Assembly: GCA_029287615.1 (NCBI GenBank)
Contig: JARFQV010000309.1
Coordinates: forward strand, 1-32,559
Length of the DNA stretch: 32,559 nucleotides
From: Pseudomonadota bacterium
GTDB lineage: Bacteria > Pseudomonadota > Gammaproteobacteria > UBA9214
Direction: 5' to 3'
Within the stretch, counting starts at the first letter, position 1. Each line of letters opens with the position of its first letter. Below the pieces are notes generated by a model. That model was not told the DNA's origin, made no database searches, and saw nothing but the letters and a program-made list of their open reading frames with translations. Positions 8,205 to 16,886 of the stretch are shown here, in pieces. Both the position numbers and the translations under genes were made by a program.

Positions 8205-9097
8205 TCGATTTCTCTCCGCGAAACAGGATTCAACTTCGCATACTGTAAGTAACCACCTGCGCGCGATGCTGCCAAGCGGCTAAAAGGTCATGTCGAGAAA
8301 ATAGTATCATTTTATTAGCCCGACTCGCGGCTCAAGGCAATTGTATGTACAGGGTATGCCGTGTTGTCGAGGGTGATGAGCGTTTTACACGATTTGTTGC
8401 CCTTCAGTCCAACTGCCTGAATAGCAATGAAGTGGCAAAAGTCACCACCCCCCGTTTCGCCGCTCTGGTTGCAGTTGTACATCACTCAAGACCGTCCAAT
8501 TGCAGTCGAGCGATACGGCCATGCGAGCGGTGATTTTCTAGCTGGCGAGCTTCCAGTCCATCATGTCGATGAGATGTGGCTGGAAGTGCTCTCATGAAGT
8601 ACAACGGATCAGCGGCAAGCAATCAGTCACCGGATTCCGTGTTCTCCCAGAAGCCAATCGGATGAACGTCTCCTGCGATGGCCGCGGTTCCTCTCAGCGC
8701 GCCGGTGAGCGCCTTAGAGAAGGCCTGGATATTGTCCGACAGTCCGTTCAATGTGTTCTGCCGTTTTATTATCAATCACGCCCTTGCCTGCCGGATGCAA
8801 TGCCACATCCTTTTGGGCCAAGGAAATCGATTTATGGATCGGTAATGGCAATTACGGTGTATTCCATTTCAAATTTCACGCCCGGGTCTGGAAGCCATCA
8901 GCATACGCATCCAGTGCAACGAAGTCCTTGCAGATCCTGCAGACGGAGGTCTGTCACGCAAGACAAGGCAGGCGAAAAAGATCAGCCAGTGAAAGGCAAT
9001 TTATAGATGGAATAAACACCGCACTCACTTAACCGACATCAAAGTGCCAATGGTTGAGATGTGATAATCAACCAGTGCAGAGAGGACGGCCTCCTTG
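8205..9097. other. Gene-poor region, possibly degenerate
   Basis: Nearly 900 bp with no gene I can support. Several short open frames (8345-8533, 8563-9006 and 8751-9032, all plus) lack ribosome sites and match no family I know. Readings on the minus strand around 8640-8930 give protein-like stretches broken by stops and frame changes, which suggests decayed coding DNA but does not identify it. The region ends at a likely transposase relic. Confidence 0.35.
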
Positions 9098-9190
9098 AGC
9101 AGTAATGGCGTGATCGGACTGGAATTGGCAAGGAATTTGTTTCACATGGTGCGCTGCGACGCATGGCAAGTTGCTCAGCAAGAAAATGCT
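9098..9190 (+). pseudogene. Relic of an IS110-family transposase N-terminus
   Basis: The plus frame reads VIGLELARNLFHMVRCDA from 9110 to 9163. This closely resembles the conserved start of IS110-family DEDD transposases, typically (I/V)IG(I/L)DLAKNVFH..G.D. Here the first catalytic Asp is Glu, Lys is Arg, similarity fades after about 30 residues, and no body of the enzyme follows: the gene at 9207 on the opposite strand begins immediately. It is therefore an inactive fragment at best. The match is short and judged by eye. Confidence 0.42.
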
Positions 9191-9206
9191 AATACCCTTT
9201 TTCCCT

Positions 9207-9677
9207 CTACTCAATTAGTTCCGATTGACGTTCTGCCAGTAGAAACAGTAACGTGTCCCATTGTTCTTCAGTAAAAGTTTCGAGAATATTCTGCCGGCAT
9301 GCAAGCTTGTATGAGAGTACCTCCTGCTGAAGGATGAAGAGTTTTTGCTGTTTTAGCACAAGCTCTTTTTGAGTACTGTCCCGCTTCAGTGACGAGTCTA
9401 TAAATTCTATCCTGCCATGTGCCACCTCTCTCATCTTGTCGAGCATTTCAGGAGCATAGGTTTTACGCCATTTCTGGAGTCGTTTCTGCTGTTCCGGCGT
9501 TAACTCGAGGTAATCTGTGTTCTGCATAATAAGTGGCAACAGGCTGGGGTGGTAGGAAATTTTGTCCAGCAATGATATTTGCTGTTCAAGCTCACTGCCA
9601 TTTGACTGTTCACTTGATGAAGCGTTACTCGACAGCAACAAGGCAAAAACCAGCGAAGTAAAAATATGTCTACTCAC
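9207..9677 (-). CDS. Spy/CpxP-like (LTxxQ) periplasmic protein
   Basis: A small exported, mostly helical protein of about 156 residues with a signal peptide (VSRHIFTSLVFALLLSSNAS). It has two LTxxQ-like motifs: LTPEQ at residues 59-63 and FTEEQ at 135-139, separated by charged helices (KWRKTYAPEMLDKMREV, QKELVLKQQKLFILQQEVL). This is the layout of Spy/CpxP/ZraP periplasmic proteins, which act as chaperones or metal/stress sensors. One Cys (127). Start uncertain: the frame is open upstream with GTG 9746, ATG 9740 and ATG 9695, but GTG at 9677 has GGAAGGA at good spacing and places the signal peptide at the very N-terminus. No two-component genes are adjacent, so the regulatory link is unknown. 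Confidence 0.6.
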   Translation of the reverse strand: MSRHIFTSLVFALLLSSNASSSEQSNGSELEQQISLLDKISYHPSLLPLIMQNTDYLELTPEQQKRLQKWRKTYAPEMLDKMREVAHGRIEFIDSSLKRDSTQKELVLKQQKLFILQQEVLSYKLACRQNILETFTEEQWDTLLFLLAERQSELIE

Positions 9678-10101
9678 TACCTGTAATCCTTCCATAAGCG
9701 ACTGCAATAAACACTGGTTTGCTAGCAAATAACACGCCATCACCACTTGCTTTGTAAGCCCTTAATTTACAAGCATCTAGTTTCCAACAGGTGTTGTACT
9801 GGAAGGGTAAATTTGCCCATTTTTGACAATCCGGAAGGATTATTGCACCAAAGTCGGGCATCATCTGGGGTCTGGATATGAATGCGCAATCAAATTGGAA
9901 AACGATTTCGCTTGCTCATTGCAGCCCTTCCGGACGTTATCCCCCATATTCTGTACAGCTGTTGATGTTACTGCCGGGTGCACTACGATAGACGGGTGGG
10001 TATGTATATTTTCTGATGCCACCCGCCTGCAGTGGTATTACAATCTGCCCCGACCGGTGCAGGGTCTTGCGCTTTATTCTGATGGAGGAAATTGAGTTGT
10101 C
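9678..10101. other. Divergent intergenic region upstream of nhaA
   Basis: About 420 bp between the Spy/CpxP-like gene (minus) and nhaA (plus). No recognisable gene: the open frames on both strands here resemble nothing known. It should hold promoters for both genes; a weak candidate for nhaA is TTGATG at 9963-9968 with TACGAT 16 bp on. No riboswitch was recognised. Confidence 0.35.
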
Positions 10102-11307
10102 ATGATCACCAGAATGGTACGCGATTTTCTCAGGTTGGAATCGGCAAGCGGCATCCTGCTGGTCATTGCCGCCCTGCTCGCCATGATAGTAGAGAATTCT
10201 GCTGCCAAACCCCTCTATGACGCCCTGCTGAATACCCCTGTCGAGATCAGGGTCGGCAAGCTGCATCTGGCCAAGCCTTTGCTATTGTGGGTCAACGACG
10301 GTCTGATGGCTATTTTCTTCTTTGCTATCGGACTGGAAATCAAGCGTGAGATTCTGGAGGGTGAGTTATCGGATCTATCCCGCGCTGCACTACCATTGAT
10401 CGCGGCTGTGGGTGGCATGCTGATGCCCGCATTTATCTTTGTAACCATCAACTGGGGCGATGCAGTGGCACTCAAGGGATGGGCAATCCCATCGGCTACC
10501 GACATTGCCTTTGCGCTTGGCATCCTCTCCCTGCTGGGCCGGCACGTGCCTGCTTCCCTGAAACTCTTCCTTCTTACGCTTGCTATCACGGATGATATAG
10601 GCTCCATCATAATCATTGCACTCTTCTATTCGAGCGAATTGTCACCCACCTCGATGATTATCGCAGCGACCCTGCTTGGTCTGCTGTTTACCCTGAATCG
10701 GAAAGGCGTCACAAACATAGCACCCTACCTGCTGTTTGGAGTTGTACTGTGGATCGCCGTGTTGAAATCCGGTGTGCACGCAACCCTGGCCGGACTACTG
10801 CTGGCCTTTTTCATACCCTTGCGGGTCAGCGGTACGAACGAGCCACCGCTGCGCAGGCTCGAGAAGGACCTTTATCCCACCATCGCGTATGGAATACTGC
10901 CGTTGTTTGCCTTCGCGAATTCGGGATTATCATTCGATGGACTCTCCCTGTTCTCCCTGCTGGAACCCGTGCCACTGGGTATTGCCATGGGATTGTTCCT
11001 CGGCAACCAGACCGGCATCATGCTATGTGTGTGGATCACCGTTAAATCGGGATTTGCGCGTCTGCCTGAAGGTGCCGGCTGGCTGGAGATGTACGGGATA
11101 TCGCTGCTATGCGGGATCGGATTTACGATGAGTCTGTTCATCAGCTCGCTGGCATTCGAACAGGGTGGACCCGATTTTGCGGTCGATGACCGTCTGGGCA
11201 TTCTGACGGGCTCCATCCTTTCTGCACTGAGCGGCTATTTCGTTTTGCGATATGCCCTTTTGAGGAAACGTCATACGCGCCCCATACAGAAGCCGGCGTC
11301 CGAATAG
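10102..11307 (+). CDS. nhaA: Na+/H+ antiporter NhaA
   Basis: A 401-residue inner-membrane antiporter that exports Na+ (or Li+) in exchange for protons. It aligns over its full length with NhaA. Key residues are present: the paired aspartates Asp164-Asp165 in AITDDIGSIIIIALFYS (the ion site, equivalent to Asp163-Asp164 of the E. coli protein), Asp134 in SATDIAFALGILSLLG, and the later PLFAFANSGLSF segment. The N-terminal FFAIGLEIKREILEGEL loop and C-terminal CGIGFTMSLFI are also typical. GGAGGA lies 12 nt before the ATG, slightly far but usable. It is a lone gene, convergent with the AttH-like gene; a GC-rich hairpin lies between their ends. Confidence 0.96.
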   Translation: MITRMVRDFLRLESASGILLVIAALLAMIVENSAAKPLYDALLNTPVEIRVGKLHLAKPLLLWVNDGLMAIFFFAIGLEIKREILEGELSDLSRAALPLIAAVGGMLMPAFIFVTINWGDAVALKGWAIPSATDIAFALGILSLLGRHVPASLKLFLLTLAITDDIGSIIIIALFYSSELSPTSMIIAATLLGLLFTLNRKGVTNIAPYLLFGVVLWIAVLKSGVHATLAGLLLAFFIPLRVSGTNEPPLRRLEKDLYPTIAYGILPLFAFANSGLSFDGLSLFSLLEPVPLGIAMGLFLGNQTGIMLCVWITVKSGFARLPEGAGWLEMYGISLLCGIGFTMSLFISSLAFEQGGPDFAVDDRLGILTGSILSALSGYFVLRYALLRKRHTRPIQKPASE

Positions 11308-11354
11308 GGCCAGGAAGAGCGGTATCAGTGTCACTGACATCGGTTGCTGCAAGT

Positions 11355-11371
11355 ACCGGGGTTACCCCGGT
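11355..11371. terminator. Hairpin between convergent nhaA and AttH-like gene
   Basis: ACCGGGG-TTA-CCCCGGT forms a perfect 7-bp GC-rich stem with a 3-nt loop, 47 bp after the nhaA stop and touching the stop codon of the AttH-like gene. A second short palindrome, TCAGTG-T-CACTGA, lies at about 11325-11337. Neither is followed by a T-run, so intrinsic termination is uncertain. Confidence 0.3.
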
Positions 11372-12492
11372 CACTCCCTGGCGGCGGATCCGCTGTAACC
11401 ACTCATTTCCAGATAACCCCGACCCGCATGGCTGCCGGTAACATCCACGGCTCCTTCCCAGTACCGCACTGTGTGTTCCATCAACTGATCATCCAGCACC
11501 GCCCGCACCCGCAGATCCAGCCCTTCCGCCGGCACGTGCAACCGCCACTCGACCGGATAGCGCGTCCCGTCAGCGGCACGCCAGTAACGCACCGGTTCCA
11601 ACCTGAGCTCCGCCGGTTCGAGGACCCGGAAACCTCCATCGGCTCCAACCAGGCTGCCCCGACTGAAGGGATGCATTCTCCCATCCCGATCACGTAAGCG
11701 GTAGAACATGAGCTCCCGGTTGTCCGCCAGTTGTAATGCAAACCAGTCCCAGCCGGACTGATCACTATCCAGGGCCGAACTGGACCACTCCCGGTCCAGC
11801 CAGGAGTCACCGCTCACGCGATAGCTCGCACCGCCCAGACGCAGTGTCCCTCGCGTCGGCAGTCGTGTCAGCGAATAATAGTAGGAGGCGTTGCCGGGAC
11901 TGGCGCTCTTGCGCGACAATCCCCCATCCCCCTGCAAAATAACGGGCTTGTTGCCGGATTCGAGTTCAAGCGAAAGGCCGAAGTCATCGCCTTCCGCCTG
12001 GACATGTATCGGGAATGGTTCACCCTCCCCCTTCAGCGACCATGACTCCAGCCAGACGGCCAGGGGATTTGCATTCGCGCCCGCCAGCCCCAGCGCCGCC
12101 CTTGCCAGTCGTTCCGAGGAAACATGCATCCCTCCTGCTATGTCGGTGATCGCGATATGCCCCATGTAGAGCTGCCCCGTTCTCCATCCCGAGTCGCTGG
12201 CCGGCATTTCCGGTTGCAGACCAATCCGGAACAGGGTGAACTGGTAGCCAAAACGCCGCCCCCGCTCCGTTTCCAGGTTGCCGGTCAGGTACCACCACTC
12301 CGTGGCATACTCCGTATGCGGACCATGATCTACCGGGAACCGGAAGGTACGGGGCGCCATGGCACGAGCGAAACCGGACCCGGGTTCACCACCCATGACC
12401 TGGTCGACCTGCACCTGCATGGCTGGTGTGCGATCCTCTTCACCACAACCCGTGACCAGCAGGAACCAGACGATCACCGCCAGGCGCCGCAC
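11371..12492 (-). CDS. AttH/CrtC-like (lipocalin-like) lipoprotein of an ABC unit
   Basis: A 373-residue lipoprotein: the signal peptide ends in the lipobox LVTGC (Cys16). The body belongs to the AttH / carotenoid 1,2-hydratase-like family (two lipocalin-like barrels), with the signature DHGPHTEYATEWWYLTGNL at about 55-73 and later DSWLDREWSSSAL and GWDWFALQLADNRELMFYRLRD. Members next to ABC transporters are often annotated as predicted secreted hydrolases, but activity is unproven. The GTG start lies 3 bp after the permease stop, and the permease end supplies a GGAGGA ribosome site, so the genes are translationally coupled. It probably sits in the periplasm, binding or handing over a hydrophobic ligand for the transporter (inference). 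Confidence 0.85.
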   Translation of the reverse strand: MRRLAVIVWFLLVTGCGEEDRTPAMQVQVDQVMGGEPGSGFARAMAPRTFRFPVDHGPHTEYATEWWYLTGNLETERGRRFGYQFTLFRIGLQPEMPASDSGWRTGQLYMGHIAITDIAGGMHVSSERLARAALGLAGANANPLAVWLESWSLKGEGEPFPIHVQAEGDDFGLSLELESGNKPVILQGDGGLSRKSASPGNASYYYSLTRLPTRGTLRLGGASYRVSGDSWLDREWSSSALDSDQSGWDWFALQLADNRELMFYRLRDRDGRMHPFSRGSLVGADGGFRVLEPAELRLEPVRYWRAADGTRYPVEWRLHVPAEGLDLRVRAVLDDQLMEHTVRYWEGAVDVTGSHAGRGYLEMSGYSGSAARE

Positions 12493-12495
12493 CCC

Positions 12496-15003
12496 TCAGT
12501 CCTCCCGCAACCGGGGGGCAGGATCCCGTGCCGAAGAGCGCCATGCCGGATACAGGGCCGCCAGGACAGCCGCCCCCATTCCCACCAGGATCACCTGCAG
12601 GATCAGCCAGGGCTGGACCTCAAATGACATGGTCCAGCCGAAGGCACGGCGCTGCACCGACTCGATCAGCAACCACGCCATGAGCAACCCGGAGGGCACG
12701 GCGATACACGCAGCGACAAGCCCCATCACCAGCGACTCGCCACCAATCAGGGCGGCGATCTGTGCGCGCATCATGCCGAGGGCGCGCAACACCGCATACT
12801 CCTTGCTTCGTTCCAGCTGCAAGGCCATCAATGCGCCGAACACGCCGATGAAGGCGACGATCAGCAACAGGATGCGCAGTACCCCGGTGACCCGGAAGGT
12901 TCGGTCAAAGACGGCCATGGATTCCTCGAGGATGGCGCCTGCCGATGTAATGACCAGGCCCTGGTGTCCAGTCAGCAAATCCCCGAGTGCGCGCCGCATA
13001 CCGGCCACATCCCCGCCGGTGGCAAACAGGGCCAGGCTGCTCACCCCCGCCCCGGACCAGTGCTCCCGATAGGCGGTCTCTTCCATGAATATGCGGCCGT
13101 GCTCGGAGGCATAGTCCCGGAATATCCCGGACACGGTGAAGCCTACCGGACCGGCTGCAGTAGGGAGGGCCAGCAGATCGCCACGCTCGAGTCCCAGGTG
13201 GTAGGCCAGCGGCTCCGAAATCAGCAGGCCACCACGGTCAAAACCCTCCCACACCGCCGCCTCATCTCCCGAGAGGAGTGCGAAACCCCGTCGCGAGGAC
13301 GTGCTCAGGTGGGCCCCGATCAGCCCGACCTGCCGCCCGGAGAGTTGCACACCGCCCTGCCGATAACGGCTGACCGCCCGCACCGCCGGGGATGCGGATA
13401 CCTCCCGGATCACCTTCGGGTCCAGCACCGCCCCGTCCTCGTGCGCTGCGCTGGCCAGATACACATCGGCGGTGAGCAACTCGCTCAACCAGGTGTTCAC
13501 GGCACCGCGCATGCTGTCGACCATTACCCCCACGCCCACACCGGCGGACAGGGCAACCATCAATGCAGCCACGGCAATGCCCAGTCGGGAGAGATGCCTG
13601 TCCAGGTCGCGCACCCCCATGCGCCAGAGCAGGGGCAGGGGTCTGGAGACCAGCAACCGGTGCAGGCCGTGTATCGCAACCGGGGTGACCATGGCACTGC
13701 CGATGACCAGCAGAAACAGGCCGGTAAATCCGGTAATCACACCACCCGGCACAACAAGCGCCACGACCAGGCCGGTGACGAGCAGCATCAGGCCGATACC
13801 GGAAACACGCCACAAGCGGCCGTGCGCTGCCTGCTCGAGGACCACACGCGACATGGTTGTCAGCGGAGGCGTGTTCGCGGCCAGGCGGGCGGGGATGAGA
13901 GTGGCAAGCAGGGTGGCAGCGATCCCGAGTCCGCCTGCCTTGAGCAGGGCAAGGCCATCCAGATGCAGGGCATTCACACTGGTGTGATAGTAAAGCTCGC
14001 TAATGGTCGCAGCCACCAGCCGGGTCAGTCCCTGACTCAACAGGATACCCAGCAACAAACCGGCAAGGGTGCCCGCCATGCCGATGATCAGGGCCTCCCC
14101 CAGCATGAGCCGGAAGAGTTCCCGCGGGGTGAGGCCCACGGCACGCAGCCTTCCCAGCAAGGTGCGCCGCTGTAACACAGAGAAATTCATGGCATTGAAG
14201 ATCAGGAATGTCCCGACCAGTAACGCCAGCAGACTCATGGCCGTCAGGTTCATCTCAAAGGCGGCCGACATCCGCGTCATTCCCGCGGCCTGCTCCGTGA
14301 CCGTAACCAGCTCGACATCCACCGGCAGGCGTTTCGCAAGCCATGACTCATCACCAGCATCGAGGATCAGGTCGATGTGGGTGAGACGGCCCGGCATTCC
14401 CAGAACCTCCTGTGCCGTGGCCACGTCCACGATCAACAGATCGCGGGAACGGGCATTACCGGTGGAATCGATGCCCAGCAGTCGCAGGCTGAGACCGCGA
14501 TCCGGATAATCGATCATCAGCCGGTCACCAACCCGGACATCGAGTTCCCCTGCCGTGCCTGCATCGAGGACCAGCGCTCCGGGCTCGATGATGAAGTCGC
14601 GCATCATGGCAGATTGCTGCGCTACTGCCGCCAGCTGGCCACGGAATGGCGCCTCGGCAAACAGATCCACGCCGACCAGGCGGTAGCGACCGGCCTGCCC
14701 CGACAGCCGCACCCAGTCCGTAACGACCGGCGCCATGGGTGGACATCCGGGCTCTCGCTTGAGCTGGACATACAGGGCCTCGGAGAGGGCACCGCCGGGT
14801 TGGATCAGACGGTGTGTGGCCTCGCCCTGGAGCCGGGCGGCGGCAAGCTGGAAGGCGGCCCGTGAAGCCTGGTTTGCCAGCTCCACCGCGAGTATCACGG
14901 CCACACCGAGGGCAATACCGGTCAGGGCAAGGAAACCCTGCCAGCGATGACGCAACAGATGGCGCATACCGGCACGGAGTAACAGGGGAGGAAAACCGTA
15001 CAC
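12496..15003 (-). CDS. FtsX-type ABC transporter permease (large, two FtsX domains)
   Basis: An 835-residue permease of the FtsX/MacB superfamily. It starts with a TM helix (WQGFLALTGIALGVAVILAV) followed by a large extracytoplasmic domain. Three TM helices follow at about 255-370 (first FtsX domain, with LLGRLRAVGLTPRELFRLML as coupling region). Two central helices and a second periplasmic domain come next. The second FtsX domain is at the C-terminus (EYAVLRALGMMRAQIAALI, ending in VLAALYPAWRSSARDPA). Such permeases pair with a LolD-like ATPase and move lipids, lipoproteins or peptides, or work mechanically in the periplasm. The GTG start is 5 bp after the ATPase stop. With the ATPase and AttH-like lipoprotein it forms a three-gene unit resembling attachment-locus AttF-AttG-AttH type operons. 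The substrate is unknown. Confidence 0.9.
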   Translation of the reverse strand: MYGFPPLLLRAGMRHLLRHRWQGFLALTGIALGVAVILAVELANQASRAAFQLAAARLQGEATHRLIQPGGALSEALYVQLKREPGCPPMAPVVTDWVRLSGQAGRYRLVGVDLFAEAPFRGQLAAVAQQSAMMRDFIIEPGALVLDAGTAGELDVRVGDRLMIDYPDRGLSLRLLGIDSTGNARSRDLLIVDVATAQEVLGMPGRLTHIDLILDAGDESWLAKRLPVDVELVTVTEQAAGMTRMSAAFEMNLTAMSLLALLVGTFLIFNAMNFSVLQRRTLLGRLRAVGLTPRELFRLMLGEALIIGMAGTLAGLLLGILLSQGLTRLVAATISELYYHTSVNALHLDGLALLKAGGLGIAATLLATLIPARLAANTPPLTTMSRVVLEQAAHGRLWRVSGIGLMLLVTGLVVALVVPGGVITGFTGLFLLVIGSAMVTPVAIHGLHRLLVSRPLPLLWRMGVRDLDRHLSRLGIAVAALMVALSAGVGVGVMVDSMRGAVNTWLSELLTADVYLASAAHEDGAVLDPKVIREVSASPAVRAVSRYRQGGVQLSGRQVGLIGAHLSTSSRRGFALLSGDEAAVWEGFDRGGLLISEPLAYHLGLERGDLLALPTAAGPVGFTVSGIFRDYASEHGRIFMEETAYREHWSGAGVSSLALFATGGDVAGMRRALGDLLTGHQGLVITSAGAILEESMAVFDRTFRVTGVLRILLLIVAFIGVFGALMALQLERSKEYAVLRALGMMRAQIAALIGGESLVMGLVAACIAVPSGLLMAWLLIESVQRRAFGWTMSFEVQPWLILQVILVGMGAAVLAALYPAWRSSARDPAPRLRED

Positions 15004-15008
15004 GGCAA

Positions 15009-15683
15009 TCAGCTGCCCGCTATCCTGCCCTGTCGCAGATGCAGCACCCGGTCCGCGGCATCCGCAACCAGATCACTGTGCGTTACCAGCAGCATGGTGG
15101 TACCACCACGGCGTGCCAGTGTGGTCAGAAGGCCGATGACACCGCGTCCGGTATTCTCGTCCAGATTCCCGGTGGGTTCGTCGGCCAGCAGCACCCCGGG
15201 CCGATGGACGAGTGCCCGTGCGATCGCGGCACGCTGCTGTTCGCCACCCGACAGGGTCTCCGGATAGCGCCCCTCCATCCGTGCCAGACCGACTTCGTCC
15301 AGCGCTGCGACAGCATGGGTACGCGCCTCCCCCGCCTTCCTGCCCAGCAACTCCAGGGGCAAGGCCACGTTCTCACCGACCGTGAGGGTCGGAATCAGGT
15401 TGAAGAACTGGAATACGAAACCAATCCGCTCACGCCTGAGCAGGGTGCGATCCGGCTCCTGTAACTGGTGCAGAGAGATACCGTCAAACCACACGGAACC
15501 GGCATCAGGGCTGTCGATACCGCTCATCAGGTTCAGCAGGGTGGTCTTGCCGCTGCCGCTCTCCCCCAGCAGGGCAACGATTTCGCCTGGTCCGATGCGG
15601 AACGAAAGGGCATCGAAGACCGGCTGATGCTCTCCGCCGATGTGGTACGCCTTGCGCAGGTTTTCGACTCGCAGCATGCTCAT
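15009..15683 (-). CDS. ABC transporter ATP-binding protein (LolD/MacB-type)
   Basis: A 224-residue ATPase, a typical length for stand-alone LolD-like subunits. Walker A is GESGSGKTTLL (40-50), the Q-loop lies near FQFFNLIPTLTVGENV (91-106), the signature is LSGGEQQRAAIARAL (144-158), Walker B and catalytic Glu are VLLADEPTGNLD (164-175), and the switch His is His202. It energises the FtsX-type permease encoded 5 bp downstream. The ATG at 15683 has a GGAGAC ribosome site; it is the first gene of the three-gene minus-strand unit. Confidence 0.95.
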   Translation of the reverse strand: MSMLRVENLRKAYHIGGEHQPVFDALSFRIGPGEIVALLGESGSGKTTLLNLMSGIDSPDAGSVWFDGISLHQLQEPDRTLLRRERIGFVFQFFNLIPTLTVGENVALPLELLGRKAGEARTHAVAALDEVGLARMEGRYPETLSGGEQQRAAIARALVHRPGVLLADEPTGNLDENTGRGVIGLLTTLARRGGTTMLLVTHSDLVADAADRVLHLRQGRIAGS

Positions 15684-16105
15684 ATCGCGTCTCCGTAGTC
15701 AACTCATCCCGCGTTGCACACGGTCAGGGAGGGGAACAAAAGGGGATCCGGGTACGACATGCCGGGTGGCACAGACAGGAACCACTCCATGTGCATATTT
15801 TCTGTTCATTCCAGCCATTTTTCCACAGGATCAGTCCCGTTGCAGATCGGAAAGAGCCCGCAGTGCCAAGGCCCGTTCCCCACCGGGCAGGAGAACCACA
15901 AGGATAAATAACACAACGAGGTGAAAACCATAATGTTTTCCCATTTTCAATCAAACCATTACCGCACATTCTTCATGCCGGACATAAGGTCATGCAGGAT
16001 GACCGGTTGTGACGCCGGGATTCAACAAGACCGGCCGGTTATACCCCTTGAACCGGACTGGACAAGCCGTTGAAGACAACGGCTCATCCATGCTATGCAG
16101 ACAGT
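15684..16105. other. Divergent intergenic region with tandem hairpins
   Basis: About 420 bp between the ABC ATPase (minus) and the HAD phosphatase (plus). On the minus strand 15831-15944 is a 37-codon frame with a hydrophobic signal-like N-terminus (MGKHYGFHLVVLFILVVLL) but no ribosome site. Close to the HAD start are two perfect hairpins: CCGGTT, 10-nt loop, AACCGG (16035-16056), and AGCCGTTG-AAGA-CAACGGCT (16065-16084). Confidence 0.35.
16065..16084. repeat. Perfect 8-bp hairpin in the HAD gene leader
   Basis: AGCCGTTG, AAGA loop, CAACGGCT: a stable stem-loop ending 21 nt before the HAD phosphatase ATG. It has no T-run, so it is more likely an RNA structure affecting translation or stability than a terminator. 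The gene itself has no clear Shine-Dalgarno sequence. Confidence 0.5.
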
Positions 16106-16804
16106 ATGAAGCATATTCGCGCGCTCACCTTTGACCTGGACGATACGCTCTGGGACAACCGGCCGGTACTCCTGGCGGCCGAACAGGCGCTTTATGACTG
16201 GCTGGGCAGGCACTACCCGGGAATCAAGACGCGGTACAGTCTGGAGGATATGTGGAATCTGCGCCGGGATCTGCTGCGGCAAACGCCCGAACTGCACAAC
16301 GATGTCACCACATTGCGCAAGAAGTCACTGCGCATCATGGCCAGGTCAGCCGGCTATGACCAGCAACTGGTGGAGCCTGCCTTCGAGATTTTCCTGGAGG
16401 CACGGCACCGGATCACTCTCTTCGATGATGTCCTGCCGGCACTGCGGACCCTGCGCCGCTCCGGGTACTGCCTGGGAACCCTGACGAACGGTAATGCCGA
16501 CGTGACGCGCCTGGGGATCGGTGCGCTGTTCGATTTTTCGCTGACAGCGGCATCCACCGGCAAGGCAAAACCCCACCCGCGCATGTTCCAGGAGGCCTGC
16601 CAGCGCGCGAATGTAAGCGCTGCGGAACTTGCCCACATCGGTGACGAACCAGGTACTGACCTGGCTGGTGCGCAGGCCGCAGGGGTGACCGTGATCTGGA
16701 TGAACCGACGCGGAATGGAGGCAGAGCCGGGTATCGGGCATCACGCCGAGGTGAGCGACATGAAGGAACTGCTCAGGCTGTTCGATTTAAACGGATCCGG
16801 GTAA
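16106..16804 (+). CDS. HAD-superfamily phosphatase, YigB-like
   Basis: A 232-residue haloacid dehalogenase-type phosphatase. Motif I is FDLDDTLWDN with nucleophile Asp10 and acid/base Asp12; motif II is LTNGNAD (Thr126); the motif III lysine lies in TGKAKPHPRM; motif IV is HIGDEPGTDLAGA (Asp180 and Asp185). Overall length, the DDTLWDNRP start and LTNGNA agree with E. coli YigB, which dephosphorylates the riboflavin precursor 5-amino-6-(5-phospho-D-ribitylamino)uracil and FMN. That specificity is inferred. The frame is open from a TTG at 16070, but ATG at 16106 matches the family start. The DUF6279 lipoprotein follows 82 bp on, same strand. Confidence 0.85.
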   Translation: MKHIRALTFDLDDTLWDNRPVLLAAEQALYDWLGRHYPGIKTRYSLEDMWNLRRDLLRQTPELHNDVTTLRKKSLRIMARSAGYDQQLVEPAFEIFLEARHRITLFDDVLPALRTLRRSGYCLGTLTNGNADVTRLGIGALFDFSLTAASTGKAKPHPRMFQEACQRANVSAAELAHIGDEPGTDLAGAQAAGVTVIWMNRRGMEAEPGIGHHAEVSDMKELLRLFDLNGSG

Positions 16805-16886
16805 CCGTCACGGGACCACCGACCGGATCACGCACGGAACCCGACCGTATTGGCAATGTCACAGGATTATAACTGGTCATCACCCC

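Noticed and set aside
8345-9032. Three short plus-strand open frames in the gene-poor tract
   Set aside because: They overlap in different frames, lack ribosome sites, and show no recognisable motif; they are treated as non-coding or decayed DNA.
12964-14175. A 403-codon open frame on the plus strand opposite the FtsX-type permease
   Set aside because: It is antisense to a well-recognised permease, is rich in Gln, His, Gly and Pro as expected from reading GC-rich codons backwards, and matches no family.
15831-15944. 37-codon minus-strand frame with a hydrophobic signal-like start, upstream of the ABC ATPase
   Set aside because: No ribosome site, a stop just before the ATG, and no recognisable mature part; a hydrophobic stretch this short arises easily by chance.
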